IMG/VR virus record: IMGVR_UViG_3300025118_000143
Location: 1-24,475 of that record
Reading direction: 5' to 3' (one strand)
DNA: 24,475 nt
Source: a virus
Shown here: positions 5,826 to 13,618 of the stretch, piece by piece
Numbering within the stretch: position 1 is the first letter of the stretch
Layout: every line of letters starts with the position of its first letter
Made by a program: the position numbers and the translations under genes
Notes under the pieces: generated by a model
What the model was told of the DNA's origin: nothing
The model's database searches: none
Seen by the model: the letters and a program-made list of their open reading frames with translations, nothing else

Positions 5826-6546
5826 CCCCTTTGTATTGTGGGTCGTTATACTCATGAGTATCAGGGTAGTCTTCCCATGATTCCCCCTGATACTCTGTAA
5901 TAAGAGCATTCACGTCCTTTCTCTCTGCATACACGTGATAGAAGCAATCAATAGGCATGCCACCATTGGACTGAAGATATATCTTATCCTTATCCCATCG
6001 CTTCACAATAATATCCTGATGTGCTCCAATAGGTTGTAACTGAACTGAAATACTATCCTCATGAACCAAGTCCTTCCAATAATCTGGAAGAAGAATCTCT
6101 TTCTTATTCCTACATCTTCCTCTAGTATATACTCCAACCTCAGGTCCCTCAATACAAGCATATCTTAATCTCCACCCATCTTCTCCTGATGGATGCTTCA
6201 TATCAAATGGTTTTGGTCTACCGTCTGCAGCACTAAACCTCTTCCTTAAGTCACCAATACCAGCACCGAAGTGTGCATTACCCTGAACTATTAAAGGATA
6301 CTTACCACCACCTGCAATAGTTTGACCACCATATACAGTTACTGCTCTTCTACCTTTCTGTTCCTTACTGGTAGCAACCATAAGGGTTGACTGACCATAA
6401 CCAAATTGCTCTGCACCTATAGAAACACATCCAGAAGCACCTATACTTCCTGGTATTCCCCAGTTACCAGAACCAAGACCACCTTCTTCATGACATCCAA
6501 CAATGAGATGCTTATGAACTAATTGATCGTCAAAAGACCAAGCCAT
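5803..6546 (-). CDS. Virion-type protein with cyanophage C-terminal CIEGPE domain (247 aa)
   Basis: The N-terminal ~110 residues are Gly-rich with short beta-like stretches. From about residue 113 comes a domain with PFDMKHPSGEDGWRLRYACIEGPE, split here as PFDMKHP (113-119) and YACIEGPE (129-136), then GVYTRGR, LLPDYW, DCFYHVYAERKDV and EYQG. I recall this domain at the end of structural and tail-fibre-like proteins of marine T4-like phages. The start ATG abuts the stop of the needle-like gene, and the 83-aa short copy follows. The context is the end of the baseplate operon, so a spike- or fibre-associated virion protein is likely. Exact role unknown. Confidence 0.7.
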   Translation of the reverse strand: MAWSFDDQLVHKHLIVGCHEEGGLGSGNWGIPGSIGASGCVSIGAEQFGYGQSTLMVATSKEQKGRRAVTVYGGQTIAGGGKYPLIVQGNAHFGAGIGDLRKRFSAADGRPKPFDMKHPSGEDGWRLRYACIEGPEVGVYTRGRCRNKKEILLPDYWKDLVHEDSISVQLQPIGAHQDIIVKRWDKDKIYLQSNGGMPIDCFYHVYAERKDVNALITEYQGESWEDYPDTHEYNDPQYKGVVNIQTK

Positions 6547-7134
6547 TTAATTTACCGCTCCTGCTACAACTACTTGACAATGCCCTTTCTTACCACGTCG
6601 GGTACTATATGAATTCATGTTACAAATACCTGTAATAAAATCAGTTTCTACGTCACCTAACAATCTTAATAAATTATTAGACTGACATGTGAGAGTTTGT
6701 GTTCCAGTTATCTTAATGATACTGGACTCCATCATAATCTGTTGATTAGTCTTGAGAGTGAAGTTACCATTCTCATTAGTGTCACCTCTAGCCTCGAAAT
6801 TTATATTCGTTGCCTTAACATTCAAATCACCATCCTGGATATCAATATTTAGATTACCACTCTCCACTTGAATATTAAATGTAGCAGCATCATCTTCAAG
6901 GTCTTGTCCTACCTTGATATGCATGCCACCAGGTGCTTCAGCAGTAGTCCTACCTGCCCTCTTTCCACTTGCATCCATTACTATGAAATGACGTGGATCA
7001 TAACTATTCTCCAGCATCACAGCATGCCGAACATTATCTTCAGAGACACCACCAAATGACAATCTACCATCAACGGTGGTTTTACTCCAAGCGAAGATGG
7101 TATTCAGTCCAAATAGTCCTATCGGTTTTCCCAT
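6547..7134 (-). CDS. Needle-like beta-repeat protein, possible central spike component (195 aa)
   Basis: Residues about 86-162 contain repeated alternating beta strands such as FNIQVESGNLNIDIQDGDLN, then NVKATNINFEA, NFTLKTNQQIMME and SIIKITGTQTLTC. This is the type of repeat that builds the triple-stranded beta-helix needle of T4 gp5C and VgrG spikes. The gene follows directly after the gp5-like hub gene (TAATG overlap), and that hub protein shows no such beta-helix of its own. I infer that the needle is encoded separately here. The N-terminal ~80 residues could attach it to the hub and the C-terminal 30 residues could form the tip. No His-x-His PAAR-type motif is evident. Confidence 0.6.
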   Translation of the reverse strand: MGKPIGLFGLNTIFAWSKTTVDGRLSFGGVSEDNVRHAVMLENSYDPRHFIVMDASGKRAGRTTAEAPGGMHIKVGQDLEDDAATFNIQVESGNLNIDIQDGDLNVKATNINFEARGDTNENGNFTLKTNQQIMMESSIIKITGTQTLTCQSNNLLRLLGDVETDFITGICNMNSYSTRRGKKGHCQVVVAGAVN

Positions 7135-10100
7135 TAACTTTCTTTAATAAAGATATTCTTACCGACACAATCAATGACTTCAACCATTTTAAGAGGCGAA
7201 AGTTCAGCATCAGTAGGTTCTTCTACCTTCAAGGTGAGTTCGATATCAGCCCCTGCTCCATATTTAGTCGTAATATCCACTTCTGGATACTTAATGAAAG
7301 GTCCATAAGGAGGAGGTCCACATGTAATAATACCACCAGTTGGAGTTAATGTAAAGGGTACAGTTTCTCCACCAATACTAATCTGATCTCCACCAGTATA
7401 TCCAGTACCACAAGTGGTAATTTTAACTGCCTTTCCTACCAAAATCTTAGGTTCACCTCCACTAGGTGGTTTCTTAGGTGTCTCAGAAGGAGCAGTTATC
7501 TCTCCACCACAAGGTAATATATAACCTATATTAGTTGCTGCCCTAAAGGATGAGCGAACTTCTTCTACGTATTCCGTGGCCCAATCACAATAAGTTTGCT
7601 CATTAACTATAGGACCCCCCTTCCTTGCAGCCTCAATGAAACCTTTCCATATATCTTTCTTCATACATGCAAACGCACCTGAATGAGGTTTCTGATTAAG
7701 ATTATTAGAATAACTTACATAATCTTCCTCTGATAGAGGAATAACCTTTTTAGTTCTTGTCTTCTTAGTATCTGGTTTGCTTACAGAGTTTACAGAAATA
7801 GTATGAGTCTCATTACCTCTTTTATTATCACTCTGAGTCCACGTTGTACCACCAATAGTAAGACTCTCTAATGATTTGCCTGATGTATTAGGATTATCAT
7901 TCCAATCATATTTTAATGTAACTGTTCCAGTTCCTTTAACTTCCAGTGCAGTACCATTATTATTGAACTTAACAGATACTCCACCCGTAGTACTCATAAT
8001 AGTAAGAGAAGCATTGATATCAAACCCACCTGCTGAATCATCATCAAACTCAAGTCTCTTACTATTAGAGAAGCGTTTATCACCAGGAGCCTTCAATCCA
8101 TTATAGGTAATAGGAACTGAAGATTGTCCTTTAACACCAGGAACTATATACTCTTCTGATTCACAACTCAAACCCTTTCTATATCTCTTAAGTTGGTTCA
8201 AGTAATTCTGAACCCAATGTTCCATACCACCCTTATCAACATACTTTCTTGCTTCCTTGTATGGTGTCTCATTATGGTAATCTGTTTTACGTACCTTATT
8301 TTTGTCACCAACCTCATTATAAACTTTAACAATCTCACGTATAAGAGTGTTCCTTTCTGAACCAATAATATGTCCCCACTGCTCAGAATAAGTCTCAACA
8401 CCATTCTTCTTCCTAAACCACCTACACTTCTGATAATCTGCGTTATCATCCCTTTGAGTTTCTGGGTTACATGGAAGAGCAGTCTTTATAATCTCTTGCT
8501 GCTCTACATTAGTAGATAATCCCTGCCCTATAACCTCTGCCTTATCATCATCATAGGTACAAATAGTAATATACATTTCATATAATCTACCTGCTTTATC
8601 ATTACACCTTTTCTTAACAACCTCTCCATTAAACCAGTCCTCACTACCAGTTACAAATTTAAGATCAATAAGTCTATACCATTTTGTCTTAGTCGTATCA
8701 ATACCTTGACTATAACCATACCCCTGTGGAGTACTATAAACTTCTACTTCATAATCATATACAAAATACCTGTAGTTATTCTTTTGAATATTATATGGGT
8801 CTGCCTGCTGCTCAACAGTCATTCCACTATTATGATTATAAGCACCTCTGAACTTTAACCTAGTTCCATCAGCAAGATCTGCTCTCCATGGATCAAGAGT
8901 TCTATAATTCTGTCCAAGAACATTCTTTCTTTGTCCTCCTCCCTTTACTTTTTCATTAGCAACAAACCCTTCAGCACCTATCTTAGTCTGTTCCCAAGTT
9001 TGTAATCCTGCTGTACCAAACTTACCATGATCTTCAATCGGTGTCCCATTAATACTACGTAACTCTGCTTCCTTAAACAGATTTAATATCTCTGTGTTAC
9101 CCCCAATTTCTGGATTGATATTCATCCAGTTACCCGTCTGGAATTCCAGGATATTACTAACCTTTCTATCAGTAACAGCATCACGAAGACTAAGGATAGG
9201 TCCAGCACCAAGACGAGATCCATCTGTTACCTTTGCGAAACCTTTATAACCTTTCCTTAAGTTAATCTGAATAGACTTAATCTTACCTGGTTTCTTACCA
9301 CCACTATTCATTACAGGAAGTTGTCCCCATGATGGGTCATCCAACAACTTCTGCATGTTCCTGCCTATCTTTCCTTGCTTATGAACTAAGAAAGCACTTG
9401 ATTGTCCCCTGTCAGGATCACCCTCAAGATAGTATCTAATATCTGCATTACTAAATCCTGCTGCCTTTGCATTCCTTAAATCATCACCAGCACCAAATCC
9501 ATTATCAACAACACCAGTATCTGCTCCCTGGGGCCCAGGAATAATCTTCTTCCCACCACGATGATCAAAGTTATGCATCAACCGAAGTGCTGCATAGTCA
9601 ACAATATTACTACCCGCTGGTGGAACTATAGACTTTCCATCTGTTGTTATAGCACTAGTAGGAAGCATACACTTAGTACCAGTGGGTAGATAAACCACAC
9701 CTCCTGGTGGTACTGAAATTCCAGTACCAGGTTCAAATGGATAGAAATTACCCTCCTTATCCTTTATGATAGTACTATTTCCCTCTGCATATGTTCTACC
9801 ACTACCACCAACACTACCATCAGGAGCACCTAAGTAATTGGAACCAGGTTCAAGTACATCAATATCTTTAATAGCATATGTCCATGGTGTATTAGTTTTA
9901 TCAGGATTATCCCAATCTAAATCTGCTTTTACAACTCCGCCTTTCCCTTTACCACTAGTATCATCAACCACACAGTAAGGAATCTCACTAAACCCTTTAC
10001 CACCCCTTGTTAGTTCAACAGAAAGAATCTCTCCATCACTTCCGATTACAGGATTAGCAGTAGCACCATTACCATTACCACCAAATATAGTTATCTTTGG

Positions 10101-11909
10101 TGGACCATTCTGTGAAGGTCCAGTCTCACAACTACCACCTGCTAACCTTTGTCCTCCTATCTGCTTATCAAATGCTAACTTAACAAGTGCTCCACCACCA
10201 GGGAAAACAATATCAGCAGCAAGAGCAGCAGCATCAAGTGTATCTCCCTGCTCTAAGAATGACTTTGCTACATTAAGTACTGACTCTCCTGTTGTACCAG
10301 GCATAGACTGAATCCCTGGTAAATTCTTTGCAAGGTTAAGAGTATCAGTAATCCCACCTATTCCACCAAGTTTAGAGAGATTTAAATTATCACTATTGAT
10401 AGCAGTATTAAAAATACTATTGTTATTCAGAAAACTACTACCACCTTTTACCAATGCTCCACTAGCAGGTATAGCAGCAGCAATATTCTCAAGAATGTTT
10501 CCATCCTTTACTTGAGAAGGTATCTCCGCCAGAGAACCAGCAAGAGCACTAATATCCTTTATCTTTGTTGCAGGTATAGGTTTCTCTCCTTCCATCAATT
10601 TCTTATAAGAGGTACTGAAATTAGCAATACCATCTAGGTTAATAGAAATACCACCAAAGGCATTCAATCCTTTGGTCATCAAACCACCAATAGTTCCTCC
10701 CATATCAGGAGGAAAATCTCCACCTGACGCTGCTGATAAGACACTATTAACAGGCCCCATCATCTTATTCATAGTACCATCAAGTTCAGCAATAGTCTTA
10801 CCAACTAATGCACCTGTATAGGATTCAGCAACACATGGTGGTTGACTAACAATCTTATTAGCAGCATCTTTAATAAAACCAGCAGCATTTCCTGGTAACT
10901 TATCAACCATTCCATTAAAACTACCAATAACACCACCAATAGCATCAGCATATTCTTCCTTCACCTTAGCCATCTCAGACAACTTACCAAACGTTGCAAC
11001 ATTTGACATCATTTTAGATGTTGCTTCAAGTGTTGCTGCTCTCATCTTCTCCGTTCTATCCTTCTGATCAGTTGCAATGATGCGTGATGCTCTCTTCTGC
11101 TCACGCTCCATTGTTTTATCAAAAAGTTTATTCGTAGAACCATCGACCTTTATACCATCATGTGCTTTAACAAATGTTTCTATCTTTGATAGGCGTTTCA
11201 TCACCTTATCAGTACCCGCAAAGGGATTACGATCATCAGAATTATCTGCTGCCGTCATGTCACCTGTTGCTTGCAGATTATCGTGACGTGACTTAGATGC
11301 TTTAGCACGAACATCTTCAGCCGCACCCCTCTCAAGTCTTACTACCTCTGTTGGTACTGTCTGTGTTCTTTTAACTCCTGTATTACCTACCTCAGTAGTA
11401 GCATCTCCTACTGGTTGTCTTTCAACTGTACCATCTTTCTTTAAATCTGATAAAGGTGCAACTCTCTTGTTACTAAACCCACTAAAAGGTTCGAACCTAC
11501 TTGTTTCAGGTACACTATCTCTCCAATCATTCTGTGTGGATTTATCCATCACACCAATGATTACTGGTTGCTGTCCATCTTCTCCATCTAAGAAGAATCC
11601 AAACACCCACTCACCACCAGTAAAAGCAAGTGATTCAGAGAAACCACCTGTTCCTCCACCCGCACTGGTAGGCATCAAACAATATGCCCAGGGCAAATCA
11701 TCATTCTTAAGATCATTCTTACTATCAGTATGCCACCCAAGAATTGATACCTTTACCCTCCTCTTAAATCCAGGGAGGTCTGATAAAAGATCAACAGGAA
11801 GTGGAGGGTAATTATCCCTCCAGGTTTCTGCTTCACATACCTGGCCAAGCCACCATATGAAACCATCCTTACCGATGTTATTATTCTTTAACAGACCCTC
11901 ATCAATCAT
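7134..11909 (-). CDS. 5: Very large gp5-like baseplate hub protein (1591 aa)
   Basis: Residues about 15-130 form a gp5/VgrG-type OB-fold: a strand with RRVKVSILGWH, then LPWAYCLMPTSAGGGTGG, GEWVFGFFLDGEDGQQPVII and GVMD, closely paralleling T4 gp5 (PW...P.TSA...G...V.G.FLDG). About 240-600 is helical and Ala/Gly-rich, almost tape-measure-like. Near 620-720 and again near 1500-1540 are Gly-rich strands of the type GxGYxxGD. About 1280-1375 looks like a beta-sandwich. I find no lysozyme domain, unlike T4 gp5 (575 aa), and no terminal beta-helix. The ATG overlaps the CP12-like stop codon as ATGA. It should sit at the centre of the baseplate on the gp27-like hub. Confidence 0.8.
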   Translation of the reverse strand: MIDEGLLKNNNIGKDGFIWWLGQVCEAETWRDNYPPLPVDLLSDLPGFKRRVKVSILGWHTDSKNDLKNDDLPWAYCLMPTSAGGGTGGFSESLAFTGGEWVFGFFLDGEDGQQPVIIGVMDKSTQNDWRDSVPETSRFEPFSGFSNKRVAPLSDLKKDGTVERQPVGDATTEVGNTGVKRTQTVPTEVVRLERGAAEDVRAKASKSRHDNLQATGDMTAADNSDDRNPFAGTDKVMKRLSKIETFVKAHDGIKVDGSTNKLFDKTMEREQKRASRIIATDQKDRTEKMRAATLEATSKMMSNVATFGKLSEMAKVKEEYADAIGGVIGSFNGMVDKLPGNAAGFIKDAANKIVSQPPCVAESYTGALVGKTIAELDGTMNKMMGPVNSVLSAASGGDFPPDMGGTIGGLMTKGLNAFGGISINLDGIANFSTSYKKLMEGEKPIPATKIKDISALAGSLAEIPSQVKDGNILENIAAAIPASGALVKGGSSFLNNNSIFNTAINSDNLNLSKLGGIGGITDTLNLAKNLPGIQSMPGTTGESVLNVAKSFLEQGDTLDAAALAADIVFPGGGALVKLAFDKQIGGQRLAGGSCETGPSQNGPPKITIFGGNGNGATANPVIGSDGEILSVELTRGGKGFSEIPYCVVDDTSGKGKGGVVKADLDWDNPDKTNTPWTYAIKDIDVLEPGSNYLGAPDGSVGGSGRTYAEGNSTIIKDKEGNFYPFEPGTGISVPPGGVVYLPTGTKCMLPTSAITTDGKSIVPPAGSNIVDYAALRLMHNFDHRGGKKIIPGPQGADTGVVDNGFGAGDDLRNAKAAGFSNADIRYYLEGDPDRGQSSAFLVHKQGKIGRNMQKLLDDPSWGQLPVMNSGGKKPGKIKSIQINLRKGYKGFAKVTDGSRLGAGPILSLRDAVTDRKVSNILEFQTGNWMNINPEIGGNTEILNLFKEAELRSINGTPIEDHGKFGTAGLQTWEQTKIGAEGFVANEKVKGGGQRKNVLGQNYRTLDPWRADLADGTRLKFRGAYNHNSGMTVEQQADPYNIQKNNYRYFVYDYEVEVYSTPQGYGYSQGIDTTKTKWYRLIDLKFVTGSEDWFNGEVVKKRCNDKAGRLYEMYITICTYDDDKAEVIGQGLSTNVEQQEIIKTALPCNPETQRDDNADYQKCRWFRKKNGVETYSEQWGHIIGSERNTLIREIVKVYNEVGDKNKVRKTDYHNETPYKEARKYVDKGGMEHWVQNYLNQLKRYRKGLSCESEEYIVPGVKGQSSVPITYNGLKAPGDKRFSNSKRLEFDDDSAGGFDINASLTIMSTTGGVSVKFNNNGTALEVKGTGTVTLKYDWNDNPNTSGKSLESLTIGGTTWTQSDNKRGNETHTISVNSVSKPDTKKTRTKKVIPLSEEDYVSYSNNLNQKPHSGAFACMKKDIWKGFIEAARKGGPIVNEQTYCDWATEYVEEVRSSFRAATNIGYILPCGGEITAPSETPKKPPSGGEPKILVGKAVKITTCGTGYTGGDQISIGGETVPFTLTPTGGIITCGPPPYGPFIKYPEVDITTKYGAGADIELTLKVEEPTDAELSPLKMVEVIDCVGKNIFIKES

Positions 11910-12160
11910 TCGTCGTATACTCTACACTCAAATGCATCTGGATGATTCTCACAATATTGATCAAGTTTCTTATCTTGATGTCTTAAATGATAATCATTAA
12001 TACCAGTTTCAGGTTCATCACCTTTATGATACTCATCATAAAAAGCGTGAGCCGTTTTCAAATCTTCCTCAGTGTACTCAAGCATACCGTGATTGATGTG
12101 CTCTTTCTTGTCCTTAGGATCTATATAGACCTCGTGGTCTAAATCGTGCTTAGTAGTCAT
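11906..12160 (-). CDS. CP12-like protein (84 aa), C-terminal GAPDH-binding motif only
   Basis: The C-terminus YCENHPDAFECRVYDE (residues 69-84) matches the C-terminal motif of CP12: two cysteines (C70, C79) with eight residues between them, Pro-Asp-Ala in the loop, and ECRVYD at the end. In CP12 this disulphide loop and tail bind GAPDH and, with PRK, shut down the Calvin cycle. Cyanophages are known to carry cp12 as an auxiliary metabolic gene. The first ~65 residues are acidic and His-rich and lack the N-terminal cysteine pair and the AWD-VEEL core of full CP12. A late-type box lies 21 bases upstream and the stop overlaps the gp5-like start (ATGA), so it is expressed with tail genes. Confidence 0.7.
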   Translation of the reverse strand: MTTKHDLDHEVYIDPKDKKEHINHGMLEYTEEDLKTAHAFYDEYHKGDEPETGINDYHLRHQDKKLDQYCENHPDAFECRVYDE

Positions 12161-12180
12161 AGGGTAGTCCCATACAATCG

Positions 12181-12188
12181 TATTTATT
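12181..12188 (-). promoter_or_regulatory. Putative T4-type late promoter (AATAAATA)
   Basis: On the minus strand the sequence reads TATAATAAATACG; AATAAATA matches the late core TATAAATA at 7 of 8 bases. The box ends 20 bases before the ATG of the CP12-like gene, as in the box at 352-359. An overlapping TATAAT exists, but no -35 hexamer is seen 16-18 bases upstream. It would drive the CP12-like, gp5-like and downstream genes. Confidence 0.55.
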
Positions 12189-12196
12189 ATACTATA

Positions 12197-12274
12197 TAAA
12201 AAAGTAATAGAGCAAAAAATTACCGCGATTTTTTTACCGGCTATTTCTTGTTTGAAAATCGAAATAATATATCA
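12197..12274 (-). repeat. 78-base 3'-end element, copy B
   Basis: Gapless match to 4754-4831 at 59 of 78 bases, with a perfect 20-base block (12255-12274) starting at the TGA of the gp27-like gene. The middle differs: the GGGC stem of copy A is lost, and AAAAAAT (12214-12220) can pair with ATTTTTT (12228-12234) instead. It lies between the hub gene and the late box of the CP12-like gene, where a 3' end plus new start would be expected. Confidence 0.85.
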
Positions 12275-13618
12275 AGGGCGTGCTGCTTTCTGAACCCCAA
12301 AAGAATCACGAATCAAATTCATTGTAGTCCAGGACCTATCAGGTGTAACCTTATGGCACAGACTAGAGATTAAATAGAGTCCACTCGTCTCCTTACTAGG
12401 ACGCTCTGTCTTCGTACCAAGACTAGGGAACTCACACCACACTGTTTCACCTGCCTTCAATGAAAAATTAGCCTCCACCATAACATCCACACTAACAGAA
12501 AAGATTTGATTATATCTAGTGATTGCCTGAACCATTCTCTCCTTCACCTTATCATTAGTCTCTTCCTTTTTCAACTTCCATTGAGCAAGTTGTTTAATAC
12601 CTGCTATACCACCAGGACCAACCATAGTTCCAACATCAAGGATAGAACTCAATCCTCTAGTAGGACCTGCTCTAAATTCTTTTGCAACAAAATCCAATTC
12701 ATTACCAGCAGTCTTAACATTATTCTTTTGCTCCTTAGTCATAGAAAAATCAGTCTTCTTTACCTCAAAGGTAAAAGGATTAAGGAATAAAAACGTAGCA
12801 TCATAAGCACCAACAGCAAGTTTCTCCTGCACATTAATATTCTTATTCACATTATACACGAATATCTTTTCATATCCTTCTTTCTTTTTATCTGTTTGGG
12901 TAAACTCATACTTACCAGAATTTTTCTTATCTGCACTCCCACCACCTTGTGTTGGTCCAACTAAAGTATCAATAGACTTAAACTTATATCCATCTTGTGT
13001 CTCAAAGAAAAAGAACCCAGCAGTCTTTCCATACCCTTCTGTTGGGATAGACTTAGTTCCTAACCAAGTCAGGGTATAAAAACATTTCTTGATATTACCA
13101 ATAAAATTATAAGAATTTGATGTCTCCTCAATATCATTTTTCTTATTAGTCTTGAGAACATTCTTAAGAATGTTCTTTATAGTCTCAGAAATCTTACCAC
13201 TATATCTTTTAACTACTCTTGCCTGCTCATTAGCAAGGAACTCTTTGGTACATAAGTCCATAGCAAAAACATTTCTAGTAGTATCTCCAAGAGCATCTCT
13301 AACAGTATTCACATAGAATGCATCCTCTTTACCAACATACTTTAATATGTTACCTTTTGGATCTTTTAAGTTAACTCTTACTGCTTCACCACCTCTAACT
13401 GGTAATCCATTCAATAAATCTTTCATATTCTTCCCATCACCAACAGTATTACCTGTGTCACCTACTACTATAGTAGCACTAACATGATTAGAAAGAATGC
13501 TTTCATAATAAGTGAACTCTATCGTTCCTGTAGATATATCAATACCCTTTCCACTCTTCCAACCAGTGATTGAGAGTTCTTTAAATTCTACCTTCTGTTG
13601 TTTTTGTTTTGCTGCCAT
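12272..13618 (-). CDS. 27: gp27-like baseplate hub protein (448 aa)
   Basis: A 448-residue protein in the place expected for the hub gene, slightly longer than T4 gp27 (391 aa). The N-terminus is a hub/VgrG-type beta domain (KELSITGWKSG, TIEFTYYESIL, HVSATIVVGDTG), followed by AVRVNLKDPKGN and a second domain with FAMDLCTKEFLANEQARV. The C-terminus has the usual strand VWCEFPS and GLYLISSLCHKVTPD. T4 gp27 forms a trimeric torus that joins the tail tube to gp5. Its ATG overlaps the preceding stop (ATGA), and the 78-base 3'-end element begins at its stop. The assignment rests on these patterns and gene order, since overall similarity to T4 gp27 is weak. Confidence 0.7.
   Translation of the reverse strand: MAAKQKQQKVEFKELSITGWKSGKGIDISTGTIEFTYYESILSNHVSATIVVGDTGNTVGDGKNMKDLLNGLPVRGGEAVRVNLKDPKGNILKYVGKEDAFYVNTVRDALGDTTRNVFAMDLCTKEFLANEQARVVKRYSGKISETIKNILKNVLKTNKKNDIEETSNSYNFIGNIKKCFYTLTWLGTKSIPTEGYGKTAGFFFFETQDGYKFKSIDTLVGPTQGGGSADKKNSGKYEFTQTDKKKEGYEKIFVYNVNKNINVQEKLAVGAYDATFLFLNPFTFEVKKTDFSMTKEQKNNVKTAGNELDFVAKEFRAGPTRGLSSILDVGTMVGPGGIAGIKQLAQWKLKKEETNDKVKERMVQAITRYNQIFSVSVDVMVEANFSLKAGETVWCEFPSLGTKTERPSKETSGLYLISSLCHKVTPDRSWTTMNLIRDSFGVQKAARP

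Noticed and set aside
7134-11909. Search for a T4-type lysozyme domain in the gp5-like protein
   Set aside because: I could not find the expected catalytic pattern or any matching segment, so no lysozyme is annotated.
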